Part shown: one piece after another, positions 26,757 through 35,646 of the stretch
Position numbering within the stretch: the first letter of the stretch is position 1
Layout of the letters: each line of letters starts with the position of its first letter
Assembly: GCA_035443885.1 (NCBI GenBank)
Contig: DAOMNO010000006.1
Location: 1-64,000 of the forward strand
Origin: DAOMNO01 sp035443885
GTDB taxonomy: Bacteria > Planctomycetota > Phycisphaerae > Phycisphaerales > SM1A02
Direction: 5' to 3'
Length of the DNA: 64,000 nt
Notes under the pieces: model-generated
The model's database searches: none
The model's input: only the letters and a program-made list of their open reading frames with translations
What the model was told of the DNA's origin: nothing
Position numbers and translations under genes: made by a program

Positions 26757-28286
26757 GTGTCAAGACTGCCGTTCAATCCTGAAGAATCGCGAGGTCCAGC
26801 AGGTGATCCCGCTGACACTCGGCCCGCCCGAAGGGATCGGAAGCGGTTCGGCCGCGTAACGGACGCGCAGCAACTCACCGTCAGCCAGCTTGCTGACCTC
26901 ATCAAAACGACACTCGAAGAGCGCATCGCTTCACCGCTGCGAGTGGTCGGTGAAGTGAGTAATCTCAACGCACGCGATCACTGGTATTTTTCGCTCAAAG
27001 ACGATGCTGCGGTCGTCTCATGTGTGGCGTGGGCATCCGCAGCGAAGAAGTTCAACTTCACCCCGAAGGAAGGCGATGAAGTTGTCGCTACGGGGCATGT
27101 GAGCCACTTTGCGCCGCAGGGCCGTACACAGTTTTATGTGACGAAGCTGGAGCCGGTCGGCGCGGGCGCGCTAGAGCTGCAGTTTCGGCGCCTTTGTGAT
27201 GAACTTCGCGCGTTGGGTTACTTCGCTGCAGAGCGAAAGAAACCGCTGCCGGTGTTTCCTAGGCGGATTGCAGTCATTACATCCGCAAGCGGTGCAGCGT
27301 TGCAGGATGTCATCGCCACGGCGGCGCAACGATGCAAAGCCGTGGGACTGGTGCTCGTTGATGTGCGTGTGCAGGGTGAGGGTGCGAAGGAGCAGATCGC
27401 AAACGCCATCAAATGGGCGGACCGAAATCACGCAGAACTTGGCGTCGATGCGATTCTCGTTACGCGCGGCGGCGGCTCCATGGAAGACCTCTGGGCGTTC
27501 AACGAGCGAATCGTGGCTGATGCCGCGTATACATGTTCGATTCCCATGGTCGCTGCAGTCGGGCATGAATCAGACACGACGCTGATCGAGTTGATCGCGG
27601 ATGTTCGCGCCTCGACGCCGACGCAAGCGATCATGCGACTCGTGCCGGATGCGAAGGAACTCCATCAGCAGGTTTCGCATCACGCTCATCGGCTTGACGC
27701 GCTGGCACGACGTCTTGTTGAGCGAAAGCGCGAGCGACTCGCTGCGATCACTCGACACGAAGCATTTCGCGATCCCGAGTTGTTGCTGAGGCGGGCCGCC
27801 GAGCGAACGGAGATCGTTTTCCGAACGCTTGAGCGAGTCGTGCGTGGCCGTGTGTCCGAGGCGCGGTCTCGGCTGGAGCGTTGCGCCGCGCACCTTGAGG
27901 CTCTCCGACCCATGACGCTCATCAGTGGTCGGCATCGTCGGCTTGCTGTGGCGGAGGATCGACTCGCGCGGGCCATGCACCATTGGCTCCAGCGTCAGCG
28001 TGAGCGCGTGGACGGCACAGAGCGAGAGCTGATCGCGATCGATCCGCGCCATGTGCTGCGGCGCGGCTACTCATACACGACAAAGCCCGACGGGTCGCTG
28101 ATTCGGTCGATCGGCGATGTACGCACTGGCGATGCACTAGTAACGAACTTGGCGGATGGGACGGTTCATTCAATCGTCGGCGAGGCCCTGCAACGCACTG
28201 CAAAGCTCAAGCGCATCAGAAAACCCGTGGGTCGGCGTGAAACGGACTCGGAACAAATGGACCTGTTTGATTCGCCGGATGCCTGA
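26757..28286 (+). CDS. xseA: Exodeoxyribonuclease VII large subunit
   Basis: XseA is the catalytic subunit of ExoVII, which degrades single-stranded DNA to oligonucleotides. The OB-fold is visible near residues 40-120 (VVGEVSNLNARDHWYFSLKD). The core motif follows in FPRRIAVITSASGAALQD, DAILVTRGGGSMEDLWAFNE and VAAVGHESDTTLIELIADVRA. A long coiled-coil region (about 285-410) and C-terminal segment with DPRHVLRRGYSYTT complete the family layout. The start codon is GTG; the first 40 residues are not conserved. xseB follows after 17 bases. Confidence 0.96.
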   Translation: MSRLPFNPEESRGPAGDPADTRPARRDRKRFGRVTDAQQLTVSQLADLIKTTLEERIASPLRVVGEVSNLNARDHWYFSLKDDAAVVSCVAWASAAKKFNFTPKEGDEVVATGHVSHFAPQGRTQFYVTKLEPVGAGALELQFRRLCDELRALGYFAAERKKPLPVFPRRIAVITSASGAALQDVIATAAQRCKAVGLVLVDVRVQGEGAKEQIANAIKWADRNHAELGVDAILVTRGGGSMEDLWAFNERIVADAAYTCSIPMVAAVGHESDTTLIELIADVRASTPTQAIMRLVPDAKELHQQVSHHAHRLDALARRLVERKRERLAAITRHEAFRDPELLLRRAAERTEIVFRTLERVVRGRVSEARSRLERCAAHLEALRPMTLISGRHRRLAVAEDRLARAMHHWLQRQRERVDGTERELIAIDPRHVLRRGYSYTTKPDGSLIRSIGDVRTGDALVTNLADGTVHSIVGEALQRTAKLKRIRKPVGRRETDSEQMDLFDSPDA

Positions 28287-28303
28287 CTTTAGATTGACCG
28301 ACC

Positions 28304-28534
28304 ATGAGCAAGTCATCGCCCCGCAAAATCGCCGATCAATCGCCTTCGCCTGACGACCTCTCTTTTGAACAGGCGATGGAAGAGTTGGAAGCCATTATCG
28401 ATCGAATCGAGCAGGGGCAGATTGGTCTGGAGGAAAGTTTGGCCCAACGGAAGCGGGGCGATGCGCTCGTCAAAAGGTGCAGAGCTATTCTTGATCGAGC
28501 GGAGCAGGAACTTCAGCAGGTGAAGCCGGAGTGA
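28304..28534 (+). CDS. xseB: Exodeoxyribonuclease VII small subunit
   Basis: A 76-residue, mostly helical protein with the family core FEQAMEELEAIIDRIEQGQI and LEESLAQRKRGDALVKRCRA, ending in LDRAEQELQQV. XseB binds XseA in several copies and is needed for activity. The second core usually reads LEESLALYERGVAL, so QRKRGD is a small variation. It is co-transcribed with xseA. Confidence 0.95.
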   Translation: MSKSSPRKIADQSPSPDDLSFEQAMEELEAIIDRIEQGQIGLEESLAQRKRGDALVKRCRAILDRAEQELQQVKPE

Positions 28535-28623
28535 TCGGTTATCCATCTATTTGTCATCAATGAGCATTCGCAAGAGACGGCAGCATCTTCTGACCGATAG
28601 CTGACAGCCGAATCCTTTTCCTC

Positions 28624-29841
28624 ATGCTCTACGCCCACTTGCCACTGATGATGTTTGTCTTCGCCTTCGGGGCGGCGGTGGGCAGTTTCATCAACGTGGT
28701 GATCTACAGGCTGCCTGCGGGCATGAGTGTTACGACGCCGCCCAGTCGATGCCCGACATGCGGCGCGAGGCTTCGGTTTTTTCGGGAGAACCTGCCGATT
28801 CTCGGTTGGTTTCTTGTGCGAGGAAAGTGTCGATATTGCGGCGTTCCGATCAGCCCGCAGTACATGGTGATCGAGCTGGTGATGGCCTTGGCTTTTCTGG
28901 GGCTGTATTGCCTGTTCTATGTGGTGCCACAGGACGTTACATGGATTGGGGGCATCGGCAGCGAGTGGTGGCATGGGACTGGCCGCTTTATTTCCGACCC
29001 CGGGTTCTTCCGCACGTGGCCGGTCTTCATCGCCATTGTGTTTATGGTGGCGGCGCTCATCGCAATGACCGTCATCGACGCGAGGACATTCACCATCCCC
29101 ATTGAGATTCCGCTGTTCATCACGGTGACGGCGTTCCTCGCGTACACAATTCAGGGCTTCCTGCCACTACACAGCCGTCAGCCGCTGCTCTGGCCGATCC
29201 CTGCTGGTGACTGGCGTGTGTTTGCGGTGGGGCTGGGCGGCATGGCGGGCGTGCTGATCGGCGTGGCGATGCTCAGGCTGGGTATGCTGCGATACAGCTT
29301 TGCGGATTACCACCAGTACGTTGAGAAGGATCAAGTTCTTGGGGATTACCCCCATGCCAGGCGTGAGATGCTTGTAGAAATCCTGTTCCTGCTGCCTTGC
29401 CTGATCGGTATCGCTGCGGGGTGGTTTGTGGGTGGATTCTTGCCGAGCGGGGTGCCGCCTGTCGTTGTGCAGTCACTCGGTGGCAGCATGGCGGGTTATC
29501 TTGTGGGCGGTGGGATGATCTGGGGCATCCGAATCCTGGGCACATTCGCCTTTGGACGTGAGGCCATGGGGCTGGGGGATGTCCACCTGCTGGCGGCGGT
29601 GGGTGCTGTGATGGGCATGGTGGATCCGATTCTGGTGTTCTTCATCGCACCATTTTCAGGCCTCGTCTGGCATTTCGGGGCTACCGGTTTCGCGGCCATG
29701 TTGAAGCGGGCGCGCAGAGAACTGCCCTATGGCCCGCACCTTGCTGTGGGAACCCTCATCGTGCTCCTAGGCCGACCGGGCGTGGAGTGGGTGCAGTCAA
29801 TGTATCTGCCCTGGCTGCCACTGCCCGGCCTGTTGCCTTGA
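28624..29841 (+). CDS. pilD: Prepilin peptidase / N-methyltransferase (A24 family), enlarged
   Basis: This aspartic intramembrane protease cleaves and N-methylates type IV pilins and type II secretion pseudopilins. The N-terminal block AAVGSFINVVIYRLP is diagnostic, and a zinc-binding pair CPTC...CRYC lies between residues 42 and 75. The first catalytic Asp is in VIDARTFTIP and the second in GLGDVHLLAAVGAVMG. At 405 residues it is about 120 longer than usual, because the loops between helices are extended (around 100-135 and 180-270). No pilin or secretion genes lie nearby. Confidence 0.9.
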   Translation: MLYAHLPLMMFVFAFGAAVGSFINVVIYRLPAGMSVTTPPSRCPTCGARLRFFRENLPILGWFLVRGKCRYCGVPISPQYMVIELVMALAFLGLYCLFYVVPQDVTWIGGIGSEWWHGTGRFISDPGFFRTWPVFIAIVFMVAALIAMTVIDARTFTIPIEIPLFITVTAFLAYTIQGFLPLHSRQPLLWPIPAGDWRVFAVGLGGMAGVLIGVAMLRLGMLRYSFADYHQYVEKDQVLGDYPHARREMLVEILFLLPCLIGIAAGWFVGGFLPSGVPPVVVQSLGGSMAGYLVGGGMIWGIRILGTFAFGREAMGLGDVHLLAAVGAVMGMVDPILVFFIAPFSGLVWHFGATGFAAMLKRARRELPYGPHLAVGTLIVLLGRPGVEWVQSMYLPWLPLPGLLP

Positions 29842-30039
29842 AAGAAGCAGGTTTTCGCAACGAAAAGTGCGGCATTCACATGCATCTGCACGATTCAGTA
29901 GAATGCTGTGCATCGCTCGCTCGTTGCTGAGCGGTGATAGGATCAGACAGTGTAAGAATGACCATTTCGGGGTTGCCGAGGCTGCCTGGGACGGCAGGCA
30001 TATGGCACCCGATATCGCGAGAAAGGACAGGAATCGGAC

Positions 30040-30690
30040 ATGGTTACGACACGGGTTATTGGGATTGGCTTCGTGTTCGCAGCGATGACGCTCGTCGGTT
30101 GCGGCGATGACCTCAAGCAGCAGAACGCGCTTCTGCTGGAAGAGAACGAAGGTCTGCGAGCGCAGCTCGATGATCGCAACTCTGCGCTCGAATCCGCCAC
30201 CATGAGCGCGCGCGAACGTGAGATGGAAGCTGCACGTCTGCGCCGTGAACTTGAAGAAGCTCAGCGAGGCGGCGCGGCTCGCGGCGGCTCGCGAACGGGC
30301 TTCGAAGGTATCGAGGGTGTAACTGGCACCGTTGGCGCGGGTGAGATTACTGCGACTGTGGCCAGCGACATTCTCTTTGACTCAGGCCGTGCAACGCTCA
30401 AACCCGGTGCGAGGCAGTCGCTCGACAAAGTTGCTGCTGTGCTCAACTCAACTCATGCGGGTCGAACGATTCGCATCGCAGGCCATACGGACACGGACCC
30501 CATCGTGAAGAGCGGCCACAAGAGCAACTATCACCTCGGTTTCGAGCGAGCATACGCCGTTCGCGAGTATCTCATCAGTCGCGGCGTTGCGGGCAACCGC
30601 ATCTACATTGCCAGCCACGGTCCTGATCGACCGAGCGGCACCAAAGCGCAAAGCCGCCGTGTGGACATCGTGGTGGTCATGAACCAGTAA
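30040..30690 (+). CDS. OmpA-family peptidoglycan-binding lipoprotein (Pal-like)
   Basis: A signal peptide with lipobox LVGC (Cys near residue 21) leads to a coiled-coil of about 60 residues (QNALLLEENEGLRAQLDDRN and following heptads). A short Gly-rich linker and a C-terminal OmpA domain come next. The OmpA domain has ILFDSGRATLKPGA, IRIAGHTDTDPI and GFERAYAVREYLISRGV, the standard peptidoglycan-binding pattern with its Asp and Arg. The protein probably tethers the outer membrane to the wall. No tol genes are adjacent. A large hairpin follows the stop codon. Confidence 0.92.
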   Translation: MVTTRVIGIGFVFAAMTLVGCGDDLKQQNALLLEENEGLRAQLDDRNSALESATMSAREREMEAARLRRELEEAQRGGAARGGSRTGFEGIEGVTGTVGAGEITATVASDILFDSGRATLKPGARQSLDKVAAVLNSTHAGRTIRIAGHTDTDPIVKSGHKSNYHLGFERAYAVREYLISRGVAGNRIYIASHGPDRPSGTKAQSRRVDIVVVMNQ

Positions 30691-30715
30691 TCACCTTTCT
30701 ACGTCGTTATTGCAA

Positions 30716-30770
30716 GCCGCTGTAGAAGCAGCCCATATCTGGGCCACATTCTGCAGCGGCTTGTCTTTGC
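30716..30770. terminator. Large hairpin between convergent genes, probable terminator
   Basis: A 12-bp stem (30716-30727 with 30749-30760, one G-U pair) encloses a smaller GCCC/GGGC hairpin and is followed by TTGTCTTTG. It lies between the stop codons of the OmpA-type lipoprotein gene (plus) and mlaD (minus). The T-tract is interrupted, so efficiency is uncertain. Confidence 0.6.
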
Positions 30771-30784
30771 CCCGTCTGCGTGGT

Positions 30785-31816
30785 TCAGAATCGCAGCGGT
30801 AAGCCTTCTGCATTGATCTTCTGCATGAGCAGTTGCGCTTCGATGAGAGCACGTTCCAGCCGAATTGCTGCGTCCGTCAATGCGTTGTAGAGGTCTGGGT
30901 TGTTGAGCAGCTGCGCGACCGTGCCGCGACCTTCAGAGGCAAGGCGAGTCAGTCGTCGGACTTCTTCCAGCGTGGCAGAAAGTTCATCCGCCACTGGAAC
31001 CAGTCGCTGCATCATGTCCCCCGCATCAGCTTCGAGTTTGACAGCCGTGCTTGTGAACTGTTCAAAGGTCGCCGCTGCCGTGTCGATCATCCTTCTCGCA
31101 CCAGCCAGCGTTTCGTGAAGTGACAGCCGCAGCTCCTCATCCGCAAGCCACTCGTCTGCGCGGCTGACCACCGATGCGGCACGCTCCAGCACGACATTGA
31201 GGCGAGCGACGGCCGCATGAAGATTCGGTGTTTCACCCTGCGCGATCGCATCGCCATCTTGCCTGCGGACGAGATCGTTCAGATTCTCTCCAAGTGTGAT
31301 GTAGGTTTCGGTAAGTCGGTTGAAGCTGGCGAGTGAGTCCGTCAAGCCCTGCGTACGCGCATCAACCTCGGCCATGATCTGCTCAATGAGCGTTCGCTGG
31401 AATGCAGTGAGTGATGCGTTGCCATCCTTTGCCATCACGGCGAACATCGCCCCCGGATCACGTATTGGTGTGCGGAACTGAAGGATGGTTGTGCCCCCGA
31501 TCAGCGATTGCTCCACACGTGGCATCACATCATCGGGAATATCAAAGCGGTCGTCGATCATCATGACGACCCGAACCGGATATGCAGGCTTGTCCAGGTT
31601 GAGCGTGATTTCGCTGATAGAACCGATTGGCACGCCGTTGAGTTCAACAGGGCTGCCAGCACGAAGACCAGCCGCGATGTTGGTATGCATGGTGACGACA
31701 TATCGCGTGCGAAGGAGCGTATCCAGTTCGCCAAGCATCATGAGCAGGCCGCCCAGCCCGGTCAGCGCGATGATGGTAACAATGCCGACAATGAAATTTC
31801 GTACGTTGTCGCTCAT
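30785..31816 (-). CDS. mlaD: MlaD/MCE-family lipid-transport protein
   Basis: MCE proteins form periplasmic hexamers that carry phospholipids between membranes. One N-terminal membrane helix (about 7-28) is followed by the MCE domain, with LRAGSPVELNGVPIGSISEI as the family's core, then VEQSLIGGTTILQFRTP. After that comes a long helical C-terminal region (about 150-335) as in many MCE proteins. The gene overlaps mlaF upstream by an ATGA. The symbol is by homology of function; the 343-residue form is longer than E. coli MlaD and resembles the longer helical MCE type. Confidence 0.9.
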   Translation of the reverse strand: MSDNVRNFIVGIVTIIALTGLGGLLMMLGELDTLLRTRYVVTMHTNIAAGLRAGSPVELNGVPIGSISEITLNLDKPAYPVRVVMMIDDRFDIPDDVMPRVEQSLIGGTTILQFRTPIRDPGAMFAVMAKDGNASLTAFQRTLIEQIMAEVDARTQGLTDSLASFNRLTETYITLGENLNDLVRRQDGDAIAQGETPNLHAAVARLNVVLERAASVVSRADEWLADEELRLSLHETLAGARRMIDTAAATFEQFTSTAVKLEADAGDMMQRLVPVADELSATLEEVRRLTRLASEGRGTVAQLLNNPDLYNALTDAAIRLERALIEAQLLMQKINAEGLPLRF

Positions 31817-32694
31817 GATGTGCCGGTCCTGCGGCTTGAAGCGGATCGTCTCGATAGTTCTTCAGCAGTCGGATTCATGATGCCCGCAAGCTCTTCTGCG
31901 GTGGCTTCACCGGCGAGGAACCGCTGTACCATCGGCTGGTCTGACTGCCTGAACGCCTCAGGTGTACCTTCCAGTATCACATTGCCATCGTAAAGCATGA
32001 CTAGCCGATCTGCGACTTTGAACGCACTGGTGAGGTCATGCGTGACGACGATACTGGTTACATGCAGATCGTGCTTCAGTTTGATGATGAGTTCATTGAT
32101 AACGTCTGCCCGAATGGGGTCGAGCCCGGTCGTCGGTTCGTCGTAGAGCACTAATTTCGGTTCCAGCACGATTGCCCTGGCCAGGGCGATGCGTTTGCGC
32201 TGTCCACCGGAGAGATCAGCAGGCATCTTGCGACCCGTATCGGCCAATCCCACCATGCTCAGCACGGTCTCAACCCGTTGGCGAACTTCCTCGCGCGTCA
32301 TGCCCGTCAACTCGCGCAGTGGAAAGCTGATGTTCTCAGCCACGTTCATTGAGTCGAACAAAGCACTTTGTTGGAACAGGAAGCCGATCTGCCGTCTAAC
32401 CGGGCCAAGTTGCGCTTCACGCAGCCGGCTGACGCACGTGTCTTCAAACCAGACTTCGCCTGCATCAGGCCGAAGCAGGCCGACGATGTGCTTGAGCAGT
32501 ACGCTCTTGCCGCATCCGCTGGGGCCGAGGATGACGGTTGTTGTGCCGCGTTTGATGGACAGATTAACCCCGTGAAGCACATGCTGCATGCCGAAAGATT
32601 TATGAACATTCACAAGGCGCACGATGGGGCCTGTGAACTCCCTGTGGGCCTGTTGCTCGGCTGAAGGATGAATGGAGCCGTTCTCGTTGCTCAT
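31813..32694 (-). CDS. mlaF: ABC transporter ATPase of the Mla/MCE lipid-transport system
   Basis: This is the energising subunit for MCE lipid transport. The ABC motifs are in order: Walker A LGPSGCGKSVLLKHIVG, Q-loop QIGFLFQQSALFDSMNV, the signature LSGGQRKRIALARAI, Walker B LVLYDEPTTGLDP and the H-loop VVTHD. The FQQSALFDSMNVAENI stretch is characteristic of MlaF. ATG at 32694 is used, with an in-frame ATG 12 codons upstream as an alternative; neither has a clear ribosome binding site. mlaD follows by ATGA overlap. The permease gene mlaE is not present on either side. Confidence 0.93.
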   Translation of the reverse strand: MSNENGSIHPSAEQQAHREFTGPIVRLVNVHKSFGMQHVLHGVNLSIKRGTTTVILGPSGCGKSVLLKHIVGLLRPDAGEVWFEDTCVSRLREAQLGPVRRQIGFLFQQSALFDSMNVAENISFPLRELTGMTREEVRQRVETVLSMVGLADTGRKMPADLSGGQRKRIALARAIVLEPKLVLYDEPTTGLDPIRADVINELIIKLKHDLHVTSIVVTHDLTSAFKVADRLVMLYDGNVILEGTPEAFRQSDQPMVQRFLAGEATAEELAGIMNPTAEELSRRSASSRRTGTS

Positions 32695-32742
32695 GGTCGA
32701 GGGGGATGCTGCCGGTGGTGTTGCTCGCACCGGGATGATGCG

Positions 32743-33330
32743 ATGGGTCGTATGATCTTAGCGATGAAATCACCTGTAGCTGTTGATGTGCCGTATCGGG
32801 GCAGACTCTTCGATGTTCATGTGGTTCATCTGCGCCTTGCGGATGGTCGTCCGCTCGAGCGTGAGATTATTCGCCATCCGGGAGCGGTGCTGGTGCTTCC
32901 TGTGCTTGAAACCGCAGAAAGCGACGTGCGAGTGGTGATGATCCGCAACGAGCGGACCGCGGTCGGTACAAGGCTCTGGGAACTGCCAGCAGGCAAACTT
33001 GAGCCGGGCGAAGACCCCGCGGATGCTGCCGCCAGAGAGCTGGAAGAGGAGACCGGCTACCGTGCCAGAGCGATTCGCAAACTCGGGGAGTTTTATACGT
33101 CGCCGGGTTTCACGGATGAACTCATGCGAGTCTATGTTGCAGAAGGCCTGACGTTCGTAGGCCAGCGTCTGGAAGCAGGCGAGGACATTGAGGTCGTTCC
33201 TGTGCCGGTCGAAGAGTCCCTGGAGATGGCGATCGACGGACGATTGATCGACGGCAAGACGATTGCGGCACTCTTGATGTGGAATCACACTCGTGAACGA
33301 AAATCGACGGCCGGGAGCTGCATGGTATGA
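32743..33330 (+). CDS. NUDIX hydrolase, ADP-ribose pyrophosphatase-like
   Basis: The complete NUDIX box is present as G-x5-E-x7-RE-L-x-EE-x-G within GKLEPGEDPADAAARELEEE, after LWELPAGKLEPGE. The E-x-P-A-G lead and the following FYTSPGFTDELMRVYVAEGL are the ADP-ribose/ADP-sugar pyrophosphatase signature. It probably hydrolyses ADP-ribose to AMP and ribose 5-phosphate. ATG at 32743 has GGGA nearby; 32752 and 32764 are alternatives. Its stop overlaps the M50 protease start by four bases (ATGA), and it is divergent from mlaF. Confidence 0.92.
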   Translation: MGRMILAMKSPVAVDVPYRGRLFDVHVVHLRLADGRPLEREIIRHPGAVLVLPVLETAESDVRVVMIRNERTAVGTRLWELPAGKLEPGEDPADAAARELEEETGYRARAIRKLGEFYTSPGFTDELMRVYVAEGLTFVGQRLEAGEDIEVVPVPVEESLEMAIDGRLIDGKTIAALLMWNHTRERKSTAGSCMV

Positions 33331-34424
33331 GTTGGCATGACCGCGATTACGCGCAGGACGACAATCCCATGCGCCGGCTTGGAAGGCCGGGCGGTGACTG
33401 GCAGGGGCTTCGGCCGACCTTCGATAATCCGTTTTCATGGTCCGTGTCGATGGGCCGCATTGCGGGGATTGATGTCCGCATTCACATCATCTTCCTGATC
33501 TTCATCGTCATCGCGCTGTTGCGTTCATTCACCAGTCTGCCGCACCAAGCCACGGCCGTTCCGGTGGGCTTCGGCATCATGGCGATCACGATGATCTCGC
33601 TTTTTGTGATCGTTCTTCTCCACGAGTTCGGCCATTGCTTCGCGTGCCGCTGGAGCGGAGGCGAGGCGAGTGAGATTCTCATGTGGCCGCTGGGGGGGTT
33701 GGCATTCACTCGCCCGGAACCCAGTTGGCAGGCACACATGATTACGGTGCTGGGCGGACCGCTGGTGAACGTGTTGATCGCTATCGTCACCGTGCCGCTT
33801 TTGTGGGTTCTGACAGGGACGTTCTTCGGTGTTGCGTTGCCGCATCCGATTGAGTTGTTTCAAGGTCTTTATGACCCGGCGGTGAGTTCATCGTGGGTGA
33901 TGACGACGTTGTATCTCTTCAACACGATGAATCTGTTGTTGCTGGTCTTCAACCTGCTGCTGCCGATATTCCCATTCGATGGCGGGCGCGTGGTGCAGGC
34001 GGCGCTGTGGCCACGCTTTGGCTATGTGCGATCCATGCGGTTCGCTGTTCGCACGGGGTACATCGGCGCAATCCTGCTGGCGATCTATGGTGCAGTATTT
34101 GGCAACCTCTGGATTCTCGCCATCGCTGCATTCGGTCTTGGAACATGCTGGATCACGAGCCGACAGATCACCTTTGCAGAAGAAACAGCAGGCGGCGGCG
34201 AGGACTATGCTGCCAGTCTTGCCCTGGGTTCGGAGCCGGTTGATTCTGATCGGCCGACACGGGCCGAGAGGCTTGAGGAGAAGCGGCTGCAGCGGGAACG
34301 TGACGAAGCGCAGGAGATAGATCGCATTCTGGGCAAGATCGCAGCCAGTGGGATGGACAGTCTTTCAAGGCGAGAGAAACACCTGCTTGAGCGATTCACG
34401 GAGAAGCGTCGGCAAGGACGATAG
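33327..34424 (+). CDS. Site-2 protease (M50) family intramembrane metalloprotease
   Basis: This is a multi-helix membrane protein with the zinc motif HEFGH (His99, Glu100, His103) and the third ligand in PIFPFDGGRVVQAALW (Asp218). That is the standard S2P/RseP-like arrangement, here without an evident PDZ domain. The C-terminal cytoplasmic tail of about 90 residues ends in EIDRILGKIAASGMDSLS (from residue 330), nearly the same motif that ends the rhomboid protease encoded next. It overlaps the NUDIX gene by ATGA. The substrate is unknown. It likely cleaves membrane-bound regulators. Confidence 0.92.
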   Translation: MSWHDRDYAQDDNPMRRLGRPGGDWQGLRPTFDNPFSWSVSMGRIAGIDVRIHIIFLIFIVIALLRSFTSLPHQATAVPVGFGIMAITMISLFVIVLLHEFGHCFACRWSGGEASEILMWPLGGLAFTRPEPSWQAHMITVLGGPLVNVLIAIVTVPLLWVLTGTFFGVALPHPIELFQGLYDPAVSSSWVMTTLYLFNTMNLLLLVFNLLLPIFPFDGGRVVQAALWPRFGYVRSMRFAVRTGYIGAILLAIYGAVFGNLWILAIAAFGLGTCWITSRQITFAEETAGGGEDYAASLALGSEPVDSDRPTRAERLEEKRLQRERDEAQEIDRILGKIAASGMDSLSRREKHLLERFTEKRRQGR

Positions 34425-34505
34425 AATCGCCCCCGGCGGTTTCCGAACAAGATCGGATCGCCGGACGACACGACGATACGCAAACATTGATGAACGACAC
34501 ACGCC

Positions 34506-35627
34506 ATGGGCATCGCTGACCGCCACTATATTCGCGACCAGCCGGGGTACGGCTCATCCCGAGGAACGGGGGGGCTGATAGCTCACATGCGCATGTTCTC
34601 CGTAAACACATGGCTGATACTTGCGTGTGTCGCGGTGTTCGTTGTGGATGGCTTTTTGACGCCTCGACCGGTTGCCTTTCGTGTGTTTCTGCCCACTGAA
34701 ATGCCTGTGCCGATGTCGCAGGTTGTGCCGGACTTTGACCACGCAACGCGCGATCTCAATCTTGTGATTCCGTATGTTCGCGAGGAAGAGCGGTCATCAC
34801 TGGTGCCGGGCTATCACTACGTTCCGCTTCGTGCCGGGCAGAACGGGCCGGTCATCGGTTGGCATGAGTACGCCGTGATGCAACCGTTGCAAAGCTGGCT
34901 GCACTTTTCCACAGCGAAGCTGTTCTATCACATCGAGTTCTGGCGGCTGATCGGCTTCCAGTTCCTTCATGCCAATCCGTACCATCTGCTCGCCAACATG
35001 ATCGGGTTGTTTTTCTTCGGCCCTATTGTGGAGCGGCACATCGGGTCGAAACGCTATCTCGCGTTCTATCTGCTTTGCGGCATTTTCGGCGCGCTGCTCT
35101 ACACCGTCCTCAATCTTGGCGGCATTGTGGCGTCTCTGTACTTCGGGCAGGAGATTCGCATCCCCGGCCTGCTTTTCAACAACATGTGGACACCCTTGGT
35201 GGGGGCCTCTGCGGGTGTGTTCGGCGTGCTGATGGGCGGAGCGTATCTCGCGCCGAACGTAACGGTTCTCGCACTCTTCATCATTCCACTGAAACTGCGA
35301 ACTTTCGCCTACGCGCTTGTGGGCCTTGCGCTGTTCTCGCTCATCAGCGATCGTCCGAATGCGGGTGGTGAGGCAGGACATCTCGGCGGCGCCATTGCGG
35401 GCTTCTACTTCATCCGCAACTTGCACCATTTGCATGGCTTCTTTGATATCGTCGGCAGGGTGGACCCTACGTCGCATCACTATCGCAAACGACCTGGCCG
35501 CACGAGACCTTCAGCGAATGCGCAGGCTGAAATTGATCGCATTCTGGCCAAAATCAGTCGTGAAGGATTGCATAGTCTGACTGATCGTGAGCGGCAGTTT
35601 CTCAGCGAGCAATCGCAGCAAGGCTGA
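34506..35627 (+). CDS. Rhomboid-family intramembrane serine protease
   Basis: The catalytic dyad is visible: Ser235 in the GASAGVFG motif and His292 in GEAGHLGGAIAGF. A HANPYHLLANMIGLFFFGPI helix carries the HxxxN stabilising pattern. There is a first helix at about 31-50, and then a soluble insertion of roughly 90 residues before the core, which is longer than normal. The C-terminus has EIDRILAKISREGLHSLT (from residue 342), matching the tail of the upstream M50 protease and resembling the DUF6576 motif known from rhomboids. It lies 81 bases after the M50 gene. Confidence 0.92.
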   Translation: MGIADRHYIRDQPGYGSSRGTGGLIAHMRMFSVNTWLILACVAVFVVDGFLTPRPVAFRVFLPTEMPVPMSQVVPDFDHATRDLNLVIPYVREEERSSLVPGYHYVPLRAGQNGPVIGWHEYAVMQPLQSWLHFSTAKLFYHIEFWRLIGFQFLHANPYHLLANMIGLFFFGPIVERHIGSKRYLAFYLLCGIFGALLYTVLNLGGIVASLYFGQEIRIPGLLFNNMWTPLVGASAGVFGVLMGGAYLAPNVTVLALFIIPLKLRTFAYALVGLALFSLISDRPNAGGEAGHLGGAIAGFYFIRNLHHLHGFFDIVGRVDPTSHHYRKRPGRTRPSANAQAEIDRILAKISREGLHSLTDRERQFLSEQSQQG

Positions 35628-35646
35628 TGAAGACAATCATCTCATC

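Noticed and set aside
30001..30039. Small inverted repeat (CTGCC/GGCAG near 29979) upstream of the OmpA-type lipoprotein as a regulatory hairpin
   Set aside because: The stem is only five base pairs and lacks any further support.
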